64,000 nucleotides of DNA from positions 56,122,851 through 56,186,850 of the forward strand of contig NW_026262582.1 in assembly GCF_021869535.1 (NCBI RefSeq), written 5' to 3'. Below the pieces are notes generated by a model. That model was not told where the DNA came from. It did not search any database and worked only from the letters and a program-made list of their open reading frames with translations. Shown one piece after another: positions 12,502 through 25,239 of the stretch. Source of the DNA: Mytilus californianus (lineage: Eukaryota; Mollusca; Bivalvia; Mytilida; Mytilidae). Each line of letters opens with the position of its first letter. Position 1 is the stretch's first letter. The position numbers and the translations under genes were made by a program.

Positions 12502-15331
12502 AATCCGCAATCTTTATACGTGAGCATGCAAAACAAATTTCTTGTTAGAGGGGTCTAAATACAGCACAACAACATTTTTCAAAAGACTAAAAAAGTGAAA
12601 AAGTATATTTCAACAAAACGCATTTGACTAACAGGTCGAACAACAAATGTCCTTTAACCCTGCTGACTGCCATTGGCGATTGCCAAATAAACGGATCACC
12701 GATGTAATAAATGGATCTTAATAATAAATTTAATACTAAACAGAAAAACAATAAACTTGCGGAAAAGTTGGTATGCCGCAAACAAAAGGTGCAAAGGTTT
12801 TGGTACACCATATCCGGATTTCGACAATTAATGTCTTTGCAGTGATGTTAGGAATCAAATCGGTATTTGGAAAGCCATACAATTTACCTCAATTTAGGAT
12901 AGACTCTTGAATTTTGAGGAGTCAAAATAGGATGACGGATCATATAAACCCGAAAGCAAATATAATACAAGCCCAAACGAAAAAATATAAACAAGTCTAA
13001 ATTGAAAACAACGTTCAAACCTATGATTGCGTTGGATAAAAACCGCAATTTTTATACGTGTGCTTGCAAAACAAATTTCTTGTTAGAGGGGTCTAAATAC
13101 AGCACAAACAACATTTTTCAAAAGACCAAAAAAGTGAAAAAGTATATTTTAACAAAACGCATTTGACTAACAGGTCGAACAACAAATGTCCTTAAACTCT
13201 GCCGACTGCCATTGGCAATTGCCTTATAAACGGATCACCGATGTAATAAATGGATCTTAATAATAAATTTAATACTAAACAGAAACAATAAACTTGCGGA
13301 AAAGATGGTATACCACACACAAAAGGTGCAAAGGTTTTTGTACACCATATCCGGATTTCGACAATTAATGTCTCTTCAGCGATGTTAGGAATCGAAACGG
13401 TATTTGGAAAGCCATACAATTTACCTCAATTTAGGATAGACTCTGGAATTTTGAGAAGTCAATATAGGATGAACGGATCATATAAACCCGAAAGCAAATA
13501 TAATACAAGCCCAAACGAAAAAATATAAACAAGTCTAAATTGAAAACAACGTTCAAACCTATGATTGCGTTGGATAAAAACAGCAATCTTTATACGTGTG
13601 CATGCAAAACAAATTTCTTGTTAGAGGGGTCTAAATACAGCACAAACAACATTTTTCAAAAGACCAAAAAAGTGAAAAAGTATATTTTAACAAAACGCAT
13701 TTGACTAACAGGTCGAACAACAAATGTCCGTAAACCCTGCTGACTGCCATTGACGATTGCCAAATAAACAGATCACCGATGTAATAAATGGATCTCAATA
13801 ATAAAGTTAATACTAAACAGAAAACAATAAACTTGCGGAAAAGATGGTATGCCGCAAACAAAAGGTGCAAAGGTTTTTGTACACCATATCCGGATTTCGA
13901 CAATTAATGTCTCTTCAGTGATGTTAGGAATCGAAACGGTATTTGGAAAGCCATACAATTTACCTCAATTTAGGATAGACTCTTGAATTTTGAGGAGTCA
14001 AAATACGATGACGGATCATATAAACCCGAAAGCAAATATAATACAAGCCCAAACGAAAAAATATAAACAAGTCTAAATTGAAAACAACGTTCAAACCTAT
14101 GATTGCGTTGGATAAAAACAGCAATTTTTATACGTGTGCATGCAAAACAAATTTCTTGTTAGAGGGGTCTAAATATAGCACAAACAACATTTTTCAAAAG
14201 ACCAAAAAAGTGAAAAAGTATATTTTAACAAAACGCATTTGACTAACAGGTCGAACAACAAATGTCCGTAAACCCTGCTGACTGCCATTGGCGACTGCCA
14301 AATAAACGGATCACCGATGTAATAAATGGATCTTAATAATAAAATTAATACTAAACAGAAAACAATAAACTTGCGGAAAAGATGGTATACCGCAAACAAA
14401 AGGTGCAAAGGTTTTTGTACACCATATCCGGATTTCGACAATTAATGTCTCTTCAGTGATGTTAGGAATCGAAACGGTATTTGGAAAGCCATACAATTTA
14501 CCTCAATTTAGGATAGACTCTTGAATTTTGAGGAGTCAAAATAGGATGAACGGATCATATAAACCCGAAAGCAAATATAAAACAAGCCCAAACGAAAAAA
14601 TATAAACAAGTCTAAATTGAAAACAACGTTTAAACCTATGATTGCGTTGGATAAAAACCGCAATTTTTATACGTGTGCATGCAAAACAAATTTCTTGCTA
14701 GAGGGGTCTAAATACAGCACAAACAACATTTTTCAAAAGACCAAAAGAGTGAAAAAGTATATTTTAACAAAACGCATTTGACTAACAGGTCGAACAACAA
14801 ATGTCCTTAAACCCTGCCGACTGCCATTGGCGATTGCCAAATAAACGGATCACCGATGTAATAAATGGATCTTAATCATAAATTTAATACTAAACAGAAA
14901 ACAATAAACTTGCGGAAAAGATGGTATGCCGCAAACAAAAGGTGCAAAGGTTTTTGTACAGCATATCCGGATTTCGACAATTAATGTCTCTTCAGTGATG
15001 TTAGGAATCGAAACGGTATTTGGAAAGCCATACAATTTACCTCAATTTAGGATAGACTCTTGAATTTTGAGGAGTCAAAATAGTATGAACGGATCATATA
15101 AACCCGAATGCAAATATAATACAAGCCCAAACGAAAAAATATAAACAAGTCTAAATTGAAAACAACGTTCAAACCTATGACTGCGTTGGATAAAAACCGC
15201 AATTTTAATACGTGTGCATGCAAAACAAATTTCTTGTTAGAGGGGTCTAAATACAGCACAAACAACATTTTTCAAAAGACCAAAAAAGTGAAAAAGTATA
15301 TTTTAACAAAACGCATTTGACTAACAGGTCG
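12502..15331. repeat. ~538 bp satellite array, about five and a quarter copies
   Basis: Unit landmarks such as CGGTATTTGGAAAGCCATAC recur every 538-539 bp; the same open frame ends at 13,419, 13,958, 14,496 and 15,035. TTATACGTG recurs at about 12,516, 13,055, 13,593, 14,130, 14,669 and 15,208. Copies are visibly very similar, so homogenisation or amplification is recent. Short minus-strand frames of 60-90 codons repeat in each unit but have no recognisable domain. The array interrupts the left duplication arm at a TA-rich point where the right arm is continuous (~36,180), so it is an insertion or a local expansion. Confidence 0.9.
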
Positions 15332-15830
15332 AATGAGGGAATGTGGTGATTGCAAATGAGACTATCTTCAAATATGTTAAAATGAAGTGGTAGTCATCAA
15401 CTAGAGGCCGACGTGCGGCCTTCAACAATGAAAAAACACATTTCGTATAGTCGGCTATAAAAGGTAAAATGAAAAATGTGAAACTATTCAAACGAGAAAA
15501 CCAACTAAAGTCTAATGGCATGAGACAGGCACATACAGAATGTGGCGGGGTTAAACATGATTATGAGTGCACAGTTGCAATTGGCTTAAGTCAAACGATC
15601 GGTACGAGGCAATAACACAGCTAAAATAAAAACAATAGATACAAATCACAGAAATAAGAGTATTTGCAGTTACTGAAAGCTAGTTCAAAACCAATTTTAA
15701 CTAATAAATAAACCATCTTCTCCCAGGCTAAAGTATCAATCAGTACATATCCAATGGATTTAGTGTAAAGAAGTCATTAACAGTCTAAGAAACGTATAAC
15801 CTTATGCAAAATGTCTGCTTGTACTTATGT
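15322..15830. repeat. Mussel dispersed repeat (reverse orientation), part of duplication block 3
   Basis: GGCCGACGTGCGGCCTTCAA, then TATAGTCGGCTATAAAAGG and AATGTGGCGGGGTTAAACAT are reverse-complement forms of a family also seen at 25,240, 35,855, 42,510 and 58,850. The whole interval mirrors 35,610-36,180. Confidence 0.75.
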
Positions 15831-16235
15831 TAAATATGTTATATTAAATGCGATCGTATAGCGAACACACACAACCCTATACTGTGTTTTGATTTTCTAC
15901 AATATATAGTTAAAAAAGTATGTTTTCGGAGGAGTGAAAAGAAGCAGAAAATAAGGTAAAATATACTTATTTAATTGTTTATCTATTAACAGTTTTTATC
16001 CTGCCTTTGCAATTCTTTACGGTGCATCGCCATGAAATATAGGGAATATTTCAAGGCGACGCACCCTAAGGAATTTCAAAGGCAGGACAAACGTGTTCTA
16101 TCGATAAGGAAAGGAAATCCATCGTTAACTTTATATTTTTTAAGATGTGCGTTGACGCAACTTCACAAAATGACTTAATTTATATTCAGTAAAATTAGGA
16201 AACAGAATACTATTCAGTCTTCAATATCTGCAAAT

Positions 16236-16525
16236 AGATTAGAGAATGGAAACGGGAAATGTATCAAAGGGACAACAACCCGACCAAAGAGCAGAACACA
16301 GCCCAAGGCCACCAATGGGTCTTCAATGCAACCAGAAAATATCGCACCTAGAGGCGGTCTTCAGCTGACCCCTCAACAATAATGTATACTAGTTCAGCGA
16401 AATGAACGCAACACTTACTCCGAAACATACAAATGAACCAAACATAAAAAAAACCCACACATGACTAACAAAGGCTAGAGGTTCCTGACTTTGGACAGCT
16501 GCAAAATGTGGCGGGGATAAACATG
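16236..16525. repeat. Mussel short interspersed repeat, partner of 33,790-34,115
   Basis: It runs from AGAGAATGGAAACGGGAAAT and CAAAGGGACAACAACCCGAC to TGTGGCGGGGATAAACATGT. The reverse complement lies in the right duplication arm, and a partial copy lies at 35,505-35,595. I remember this as one of the commonest Mytilus repeats. No RNA polymerase III boxes are evident to me. Confidence 0.7.
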
Positions 16526-17168
16526 TTTTGTGAGATACCTCTAGCTAATATGGAATAAACAAACACACAGTTGAGTTAGATTTTCATAGGCACCGTACGT
16601 CGCAATTGAGTTACATGTATGTCTTTAAAGAGCTAACCAGATCTCTCATGATCATTTAATATATTTTTTAAGAATGCAATATGAAAAATGTATAGTTCAA
16701 AATGATAAATATGTTCAAAATTGATAACTATATATTTACCTGCCTGTAAAACGAAAGCGCGCAAATGTATTAAAAAGCTGCACGCAAAAGTAAAAAAAAA
16801 AACTGATCCAAGTCAAGAGTCTATCAAATTGGCAGTCGCACGCTTCTATCCGTACACTCGGCCAGTGATGTCTGTAATTTGTCGAGCGATGGTATTTTCC
16901 AACCAATTTACACTTTCATATATTGTATGTTGGTTTATTGTGGTAAATTAAATTTTTTTAACATGCATATTGTTATCCTCATATGAAAACATGTTTTAAT
17001 ACATTTAAAATTCATTTGACAAATACAATATTTTCGCAACTAATCGTACAGTATAAAACAGTGTACAGATAACGAAGCGTACACAATTTGAAAATAGGAC
17101 ATTAAAAAATCAAAGTACTGAAGTACTGAACATCGGATGACCACAAGTTCTTGAGGATGGTCAAAAGC

Positions 17169-17250
17169 ACTTGTCTCAGAAAAAAAGAACATATCTCTTT
17201 ACCTGAAACTGAGGTTAATGTACAGAGATATATTTTTTTCTGAGACAAGT
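17169..17250. repeat. Long fold-back (about 33 bp arms, ~16 nt loop)
   Basis: ACTTGTCTCAGAAAAAAAGA pairs with the complement of TTTTTTTCTGAGACAAGT, and the inner part ATATCTCTTTAC pairs with GTACAGAGATAT. A transcript would form a strong stem-loop. Confidence 0.8.
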
Positions 17251-17870
17251 TCGTGCGTGGATGATGAATAAATGACAGGAAATTCAACTTCACCGTAATA
17301 ACTATTATATTGTAGTGATACAAATCAGTATACACTGATTTGTTGTTATATATTATATTAAAATAACAGTTACATATATATATGATTTGCATCCATTTGT
17401 ATATCATTCTATTCCACTATTCTAATAATAGTGCAATGCAAGTGCATGGTGGACACTTTTCTGTAAAAATTCGATTTTTCTAAGATTGGATACGAGTTGG
17501 CATTCATATTTTCCCGCAAAAACAATTACAGAGTTACCGGTCCTTGCCGGTATTGTCGCAAAACGTTCTTTGAGATATTCTTCCGCATGCTTTAACACAA
17601 TTTTTCGGTACGTGTGCATTGATATTATCAATGATTTTTTACTTATATATATATATATATATCTAACTACAAAACATTTTCATATTATTAATTTATGTTG
17701 TAAACAAAAATATTTTATCAGTATTCATTGAAGAGATGTATTTATATCAAACGATAAGGAATGTTATTTTGCACTCGTTTATGTGCGCATATTAATCATG
17801 TTTATAGATCGGTTACAAACCCAAAACTAATTTACATAATGGAAATCTAGGCGATAGCAATACATCGGAA

Positions 17871-17884
17871 TGACCTCAAGGTCA
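17871..17884. promoter_or_regulatory. Everted nuclear-receptor half-sites (TGACCT-CA-AGGTCA)
   Basis: A perfect palindrome of two AGGTCA half-sites, everted with a 2 bp spacer. No gene start is recognisable nearby, so a regulatory role is only a possibility. Confidence 0.25.
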
Positions 17885-18281
17885 TCGCGATGTAAAAAAT
17901 GCATTTGTTTTTTGTTTCAAGCTAACACATAAACCTACAGTCTTTACAAGTTTGACAGTATTTACAAGTTTGACAGTCTTTACAAGTTTGATAAGTCTAA
18001 ACGAAAATATTATCAAAAATGTATTAATATTTAAAAAAATATAAGGAACGGGAAATTTATTTATAATTATCAAAAACAGTGACCATGCTTTTTTTTCAGT
18101 GGCAAGGTCGTGCGTTTTTTTATATTTGCCTATAAAATATCAAATCTTTCAAAAACCTTGCAGTTAGAAATGAGTAATACAGCAAAGAAAATATTGACGC
18201 AAAATATCCGAAGAATAAATATTGAAATTTCCTTAAAATTGTAATTTCTCCTCTGTCTGAATTCCGTGGTAAATGTTGTGT

Positions 18282-18330
18282 TCGAATTTAACGCGTCAAC
18301 GTCCAGATTCATTTGTATCGGGGCTATACA
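18282..18330 (+). repeat. Isolated copy of the block 1 terminus
   Basis: ACGCGTCAACGTCCAGATTC followed by ATTTGTATCGGGGCTATAC matches the end of duplication block 1 at ~38,455-38,495 and, inverted, ~6,955-6,995. A third occurrence of the same edge suggests it is a genuine element end. Confidence 0.6.
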
Positions 18331-18499
18331 GGGTGATTTTACTCTTCATTTTAGCATTCTCAATATAAGTTACATACTAGTATATACATATATCTAAAAG
18401 TTGTTTATCTCTAGTATTATTTTATTTATCATAACTGAATTCTTTTACATTATCGTTATCATAATTTTCCTACATAGGAATATGATTAGCATATATGTT

Positions 18500-18722
18500 T
18501 AAACTTTTTTGATTCGAGCGTCACTGATGAGTCTTTTGTAGACGAAACGCGCGTCTGGCGTACAAAATTGTGAGCCTAGTATCTATGATGATATAAAATA
18601 AGAAGATGTGGTATGAATGCCAATGAGACAACTCTCCATGGATTTATATACACCATTTTGTAAAAATAATGGCTCTGAACCTGACCAATCATTCAAATCG
18701 CCACACAATATAATGCCACCTT
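18500..18722. repeat. Mussel dispersed repeat fragment
   Basis: CACTGATGAGTCTTTTGTAG, then ACGAAACGCGCGTCTGGCGT, then GTGGTATGAATGCCAATGAG are phrases I recall as very abundant in Mytilus. Confidence 0.6.
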
Positions 18723-18727
18723 TATTA

Positions 18728-21700
18728 GGTCTTTCCACATTTCTGTGGAAAGACCTTTAGGTTCTGATTATTTGGTCTTTCCACTTTTCCGTGGAAAGAC
18801 CTTTTGCTTTTGTTCGGATTATTTTTAGTGGAAAGACCTATTGATTTTGTTCTGATTATTATTTTTTTTCTTCCGCCTGATTCTTTTTCTTGAGCAGTAT
18901 TGTTGTTTCACAAGATGTCACTTAGATGTTTGGTATATGATATTGAACAGTTTATACGCTTTTGAAACTGGCCCTGTTTAACGGAAAACTTTTCTTGTAA
19001 CAGTTATTTCCCCAAAAACTGTATTTCTTGTGTCCACTACTCCTTCCCAACCGTAAAAAAAAAACCCGACAAATTTATTTAACCAAATTGTTTGTTATAA
19101 CTTCAGGATAAGGTTATCAATTTTTACCGAAGGGATCCGGAGACTCCATATGAGAGTTATTTCCCCATATACATTTGATATAAGTGATATGTATTTGCAA
19201 CTGTTTAACCATAAGTGATAGAGACCTAAGGTCTTTTGATTTGAGGTCCTTGTCCAAAAAAAAAAGAAAAAGAAAATAAGATCAAGGTCATGTTCTAAAT
19301 TTTGATTTTAGCTCATTATCACTTCTTTTTAAAAACTGTATCAGATATCGACAACATATTTTTACTAAATTGTTAGTTGCAACATGTCATAACACTTAAA
19401 TTTTGGTTGAAAGGGTACATTGACATTAAATGGGAGTTTTCTCCCATCGTATACTTAAAATTATACGTATGGTGATAAAACTCATTAACCATATATAGTA
19501 AAGTCCTTGGGTCTTTTGATTTGAGGTTCTTGGTTTATGACCTTGAAATGGAATTGAAGTTTAATTTGACGTTTTAGATTTGACCTTTGCTGTAACTTCT
19601 TATTGGTACATTATATAGTCATTGGGTATTTTACATTAAGTGGTGAAGACATAATCTTGAAGGTCAACCGGAAGTGACCTTTTGTATACCGGAAATAACC
19701 ATTTTTCATATTTTTTCATGTAAAAAGTACTATAACTTTTATGGAATCAGTGTGCAGTCAGGTTCAAATAGAACCAGAAGTGAAATTTTGTAAACCAGAA
19801 GTACTTTTTTACCTATCTTAATTTTAGCAAAAGTAAATAGAAATCATATATTTTTGGAATCAGCGTAAATTATTCTATTATCTGACACCAGAATTGGCAT
19901 TTTAAACCAAAAGTGCATATTTTTCTATCAATACATGTTCATTTGGAAAGACCTTCTGAACAATTAGTTTCTAATTTTTCTTCTGCCTAATTTTTTTCTT
20001 GCGCTGTATTGTTGTTTCAAAAGATGTCGTTAGATTTTTGGTATATGATATCGAAGTTTATACGCTTTTGAAACTGACTACGCTTAACAGAAGACTTTAT
20101 TTTGTAAGATTTATCTCCGTGAACACTTTTTTCTTGTGTGCACTACTTCTTCTCATCCGTAAAAAATGATGAAAAAATGATTTTACCAAATTGCTCGTTA
20201 TATCCTTAGGTTGTGGAGAATAATTTTGATCGCAGAGATCTGAAGATTCCATATGAGAGTTATTTCCCTTTATGTATACAACATAAGAGAAATGTAATGG
20301 GAAATTCATAAATCATTAGTGATAGAGACCTATACATAAAGTCCTGGGTCCACCAAAAAAAAATGAGATCAAGGTCAAAAATCAAAGGTCAAGTTTTCTT
20401 TTTTTTTTTCTTTTGCTCGTGTATGCTACTCCTAAGAAACTATAATATATATTGACAAAAGATTTTCACGAAATTGCCACATGTTGTAACAGGAAAGTTT
20501 TCCTTAGTAGCGTTAAGGTTACATTTACTCGGGAGTTTTCTCCCCTCGAATGTTAAAAATAAGATGTATGGTACTATATCTTATTCACAATACATAGTAG
20601 AGGCCTAAGGTCTTTTGATATGAGGTCCTTGCTTGATGACTTTGAAATTAAGGTCAAGGTCAAAGGTAAATTTGACGTTCTAGATTTTGAACTTTGCTAT
20701 TACTTCATATTGATACATGATCAAGCCATAGGGTCTTTTGCCTTTGTTAGGAATACATATGACAATGAAAAAGTTAACGGAAGTGACCTTCAGTAAACCA
20801 GAAGTACTCATTTTTTTGCATTAATTTAATATAAAAGTATTGTAGTAGTGTCATTTTTAAGTCTGTTTAGATAATAGTAAAAATATCTTTATTAAGTACT
20901 TTAAATTAATTGTATTTATCATAAAAGTTTATATCTTGAATTTTGAGAAAGAAATATGATTATTCAATTCCATATTGATAATTAAAAGGAAATATACACT
21001 TTACTTTTTATAGTGATTCCATGAATATTCTTAAGGGTTCTTTTACTTAAAATATCGTATCTGATTGGTCATTGTAATTTTGCGGTCAATTTAGATTGCT
21101 TTGTATTGACCCAGGTAGATTTGTACGGGAACTTGAAAATGGCAGTCACATGAATTGTGTGTCCCGACTTATATTTCACCTGTATACCTTATAGTTATTG
21201 TTTTCATTCATTGTGAACCCAACAAATTTACTGATTGATGTAAGTTAACTTCTTTGTTATATAATAATATTTTCATAAAACCATATATTTTTGGAATCAT
21301 TATCAAGTGATCTATTATTTAATACCGGAAGAGACGTTTTCAAACTGGAAGTAGCAAATTATCTCCCTTAATTTAAGCAAAAGTGTATAGAAACCACATA
21401 TTTTTGGAATCAGTTTCAAGTAAGCCGTCGTCTGACACCAGAAATGACATGTTAAACCTTACAATATTTTCAAATCAAAATGTCTGCATTTGGGGGTGGA
21501 AAGACCTTTAGTGAATATCTTTTGTTGATATATTTTACAGTTTCTTAGGAGTAGCATGCACACGCAAAATCAAAAAATTAATACATGACCTTGACCTTTG
21601 ACCTTAACCTCATTTTTTTGGTAGACTATATATATTTATAATTAATAATTTTTTTTTCTTCCGTCTAAATCTTTTTTTCATGCACTGTATTGCTATTTCA

Positions 21701-22640
21701 AAAGATGCCGCTTAGATATTTTGTATATGATATAGAACAGTTAATATGCTTTTGAAACTGACACCGCTTAACCAAACACTTTCCCTTTTTAGAGTTATCT
21801 CCCTGTACTACTCTTTTCGCAACCGTAAGGGATAACGACAAGATTATTTCACCAAATTGCTCCTTATATCCTCAGGTTGTCGAGAATAATTTTGACCGAA
21901 GAGATCTGAAGATTCAATATGAGAGTTATTTCCCTTGATGTATTCGATATAAGTTAAATGTAATAGTAACACATAAACCATAAATGATAGAAACCTATGG
22001 TCTTTTGATTTGAGGTCCTGGGTCTACCAAAAAAATGAGGTTAAGGTCAAAGGTCAAGGTCATGTATTAATTTTTTGCTTTTGCGTGTGCATGCTACTCC
22101 TAAGAAACTGTAAAATATATCAACAAAAGATATTCACTAAATTGTTAGTTGTGATCTGTCGTAACAGGAATTTTTTTCCAAGCAGTGTGGTAACATTAAC
22201 TAGGAGTTTTCCCCCCATGATTGTTAAAAATAAGATGCAAGGTAATATAACTTATTAACAATACATAGTAGAGACCTAAGGTTTTTGATATGAGGTCCAT
22301 GCTTGATGACATTAAAATTGAGGTCAAGGTCATAAATAAATTTGACGTTCTCGATTTTAACCTTTGCTTTAACTTTATATTTATACATGATAAAGCCATG
22401 GGACTTTTTGCAGTAGGTTGGAAGCCATAAAGCCAACCGGAAGTGACCTTGTGTAAATCGGAAGTAGCTTTTTCCTTACATATTTGATTTAAATGTATAT
22501 AGAACCATATAATTTTGGAATCAATGTCAATACGTTAAGTTATAGATTTTATCTGTTATCTACAATAGTGTCATATCAGAATTGAGCTAACAAAACAATA
22601 TCATTAATTTGAACTTGTCCTACAAATTTTTTTTTTGATA
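18728..22640. repeat. Three-unit ~1 kb repeat with GGTCTTTCCAC borders
   Basis: Units start with a CTTCYGYCT-type phrase at ~18,868, ~19,978 and ~21,657. Each proceeds through TGTATTGTTGTTTCA-like, GGTATATGATAT, ACGCTTTTGAAACTG, TGAGAGTTATTTCCC and GAGGTCCTTG phrases. The border motif GGTCTTTCCAC/GTGGAAAGACC occurs at 18,728-18,765, 18,776-18,802, ~18,829 and ~21,495, with a degenerate form near 19,940. Unit 2 is interrupted at about 20,840-21,270 by unrelated sequence. CAAGGTCAAAGGTCAAGGTC appears in unit 3. No protein is recognisable. Confidence 0.7.
21511..21626. repeat. 116 bp inverted repeat, left arm (right arm 22,022-22,137)
   Basis: This is a near-perfect reverse complement of 22,022-22,137 (for example TTCTTAGGAGTAGCATGCAC against GTGCATGCTACTCCTAAGAA), separated by ~395 bp. 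The left arm is an inverted insertion of unit 3 sequence in front of unit 3. Confidence 0.85.
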
Positions 22641-23580
22641 GATGTTTTTTTCCCGTCTATTTAAATTATCTTGGTAGTTTTTGTTGCTTTTTAACTTAAC
22701 CACATTGGTTATTTCAGAGGCTTCAGTGGATTCATCAAATTGACATTTGTTAAAATTAATCACTTAGTCTACAATTATTAATAATACAGAGAAGTCTTTG
22801 AACGTATCTTTATGAGTGTTTTAAATCTGGATCCGACCAGTGTTAATACATGCAGTAATGTTGCACAGCAAAGGGTTTAATGTCTCTGTTTTAGTTACTA
22901 TTCAATGAAGATTTTTCTGTTTCCTGATGTGTTGCTAAGTCACTTATCTGGTTCATCAAACCAATGAACTGTATAGTTTCCATAATGTTCAGAAAATAAA
23001 AGTTGTAAACATTTTACCCAAGGGTCCAGTTTATTGATTGAGGTTTGAAATCAAAGTATGTTAATTTTCATCTTTATTTTTTCAAATAATGCACAAATAA
23101 TGCTTGTCAACTGATGGTAAAGTAAGTTTTGCAGATAAAAAGACATCGGATTATCTGAATATCGAGATCGAGGGCTTTCCCTACTCGGATTGTCCAAAAT
23201 AACAATTAATGGACTTATTTGTCTAATGGACTTCGGATTTTATAGTTCTATATGTTATCATGATTTGGTTATATCATGTAATTGTCTGTGATCGTCACAT
23301 CCGAATCTACAGTTTGTTTTCATGTGAGTTCATTGGACGCGGCAATGCTTGCTCATTGGACGTTATCTAGTATATGAAATTTTCGCTGTTTTATATTAAA
23401 TAAAAAAGCGAAAAAAAGTCTAGTTACTCTGCAATATCTGAATGTAAACAAACGTTCATTCTTGTTTAGGTTGCTATTTACACTAGTATAAATTGAAAGG
23501 AACGAGGATGAAATATATTTATATTTCATTAATGCATTTAGATTATACCATGTTGTTAAAAAAAAGTAACCGGCGAGTAG
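22641..23580. other. No gene or repeat recognised
   Basis: AT-rich sequence without supported features. Open frames are short and lack domains. Confidence 0.4.
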
Positions 23581-23589
23581 GATTCTTAT

Positions 23590-23700
23590 TTGAAAATCAC
23601 ACTGACTCGAACCCGTGACCTCTGTGTGCAAAGTCAGCGCTCAAACCGACTGATCTGAAGAAACACATTCCTAGTTTAACCGCTTACAGCTGGCTAAGTA
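23590..23700 (-). mobile_element. tRNA-Ala-like SINE head
   Basis: On the minus strand, CAGTCGGTTTGAGCGC (A-box region), a seven-base loop TTTGCAC with anticodon-like TGC, and GGTCACGGGTTCGAGTC (B box) occur in tRNA order and spacing. The acceptor stem is not conserved and the sequence is AT-rich downstream, so I call it a tRNA-derived SINE head rather than a tRNA gene. Internal polymerase III promoter boxes are known for such elements. Confidence 0.5.
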
Positions 23701-24850
23701 TCTACTGCTCATGGGAAGCAATCCCGTCACAAATAGATGATATAGGAACAAGCTAGTCAGTGAATGTCTCTGGTGATTAACTTCACTCTACCATTTTGAA
23801 TATAATTCTGTGGACGGATCAAGATTGTCAAGTGCAAAGCTTTCTGAGAATCTGTTGAATTGGGGATAAAAAAATTGAAAGCATCGTCAAAGAGAAAAGA
23901 GTATTCACCGATACTATCTGATGTTAACTACTAGTAATATACATGCATCTAATCATGAAGTAGATAATAAAGGAGTTATCAATTATGAAAGTGTTGGTCT
24001 ACATGCCTTCGATTCTGGAGATTTTATTGTTAGATGTCCGTTGACTTTTTGAGTGATTGCTTCCACTTCCCCTGTCTTATTTTATTTGATTTACAAAAGC
24101 ATAGTAAGTTATCTGCTGTCTCATCTTCCTTTACTTCTTGATTTATACCGCCTCCATGCATCACTTCATATTTTGAATTCAATAAGCAAGTTTATTTGTA
24201 TTTTCTTGTCTTTTTACATTAGGTTTGCTTCTTTGTCAGACTGCTGTTTGATACTTTACTCAAAACAAAACCGAGAGCAGACGGTTTCAATGGAACTTTG
24301 ATGTTCGATACTTGGGTTTATTTAATTGACCGATTTTTTCTGAAAAATTACATGTCAATAAATGTTGGACGTAAATGTAAAAGAAACGTTATGTTTCAAG
24401 AAAAATTCAATTACTGCTTATGTTAGTATTAGTCTATATGGTGACCGATGTAAATTTAATAGGTTTAGGTTATTATCAATCTTTAAAAACCGAAAAAAAG
24501 AAAATTGCCAATCACAGTTAATATTTATTGTCAAATAAAAACCTTACCAGACAAAGATTTGCATGTAACGTTGTTACTTGAAAATATAAGAGAGTTAAAT
24601 GTCACTATAATAGGTACCTTGCCTGCTACAACATGTTTATTTTTCTTTCTGACTACGGTAATTTGTAATTGTATTTGCTGTTAAAAGACTATTGCGAATT
24701 GCTTAATAACATGTCTGTCAATTCCTTGAAATAACTATCGTGATTTTCTATATCTGGAGTTAATAACAATCACAGTACATATAATGTCTGATTTCCTTAT
24801 ATTTTGTAGGCGTTGTTCCTTTTTACTGTATTTTTGTTATAATGATTCAA
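23701..24850. other. No gene recognised
   Basis: Short open frames only. One 82-codon frame at 24,053-24,301 is hydrophobic but has no family signature and no splice or regulatory support. Confidence 0.4.
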
Positions 24851-24854
24851 TTTT

Positions 24855-25135
24855 ATGTTACAGACTTTAAGATAAAGGTCTTACTACAGGTATCACACAC
24901 ACTTAACACTATCAATGAGACATGATACATGAAAGTGAGGTAAAGATCAGAAGAACCCTGTCAGACGGACACGTACAACTACGAATTATGCTATAAATTA
25001 AATACAGGTGACCTATTCTTAAATATCTGAGAAAATGAGCTAATCCCGAAAACTTAACATTGACCCATTAACCATGAAAATAAGATCATGGTAAGAAAAA
25101 TCTTGTCAAACGAAGTTGTACACCTATTTGACAAA
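24855..25135. repeat. Decayed fragment of the ~148 bp-unit family
   Basis: Two worn units with GATAAAGGTCTTACTACAGG, GAACCCTGTCAGACGGACA and ACTTAACATTGACCCATTAA, similar to the elements at 1,282 and 10,700. Confidence 0.6.
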
Positions 25136-25239
25136 ACCGTAATTAAACGACAGAGAATGAATACAAGCAGTGCTACCAATGATTTTCGTAAAACAATTTT
25201 CAAGACAAACATATACTAGCTTTTATTTTGTTCTTATGT

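Larger units (their letters stand above)
6955..16780. repeat. Left arm of a large interrupted inverted duplication
   Basis: Three blocks here are reverse-complement matches, in mirrored order, to 33,395-38,495. Block 1 is 6,955-8,625 (partner 36,865-38,495); for example CCACGTGCCTTCAAATGTTC at ~7,311 has its exact complement near 38,150. Block 2 is 12,024-12,200 (partner 36,180-36,350). Block 3 is 15,322-16,780 (partner 33,395-36,180). The unmatched parts are insertions: mussel repeats at 8.6-11.9 kb and a satellite at 12.2-15.3 kb. The outer end carries CCCGATACCAATGAATCCGG, a motif also present at 18,297, so block 1 may itself include an element terminus. No coding sequence is evident in the shared blocks. 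Confidence 0.8.
16781..18280. other. Sequence between the duplication arms: local hairpins only
   Basis: No gene recognised. It contains the long hairpin at 17,169-17,250, a (TA)n tract near 17,645-17,662 and an 18 bp triplicate near 17,943-17,994 (unit TTTACAAGTTTGACAGTC). Confidence 0.5.

Noticed and set aside
12587..15035. Repeated minus-strand frames of 60-90 codons, nearly identical in each satellite unit
   Set aside because: All frames are equally conserved because the units are near copies at the DNA level. There is no domain, no codon-biased change and no start context, so they are not genes.
23590..23700. Functional tRNA-Ala gene
   Set aside because: A- and B-box regions and a TGC loop are present, but the acceptor and D stems do not pair properly and SINE-like sequence surrounds it.
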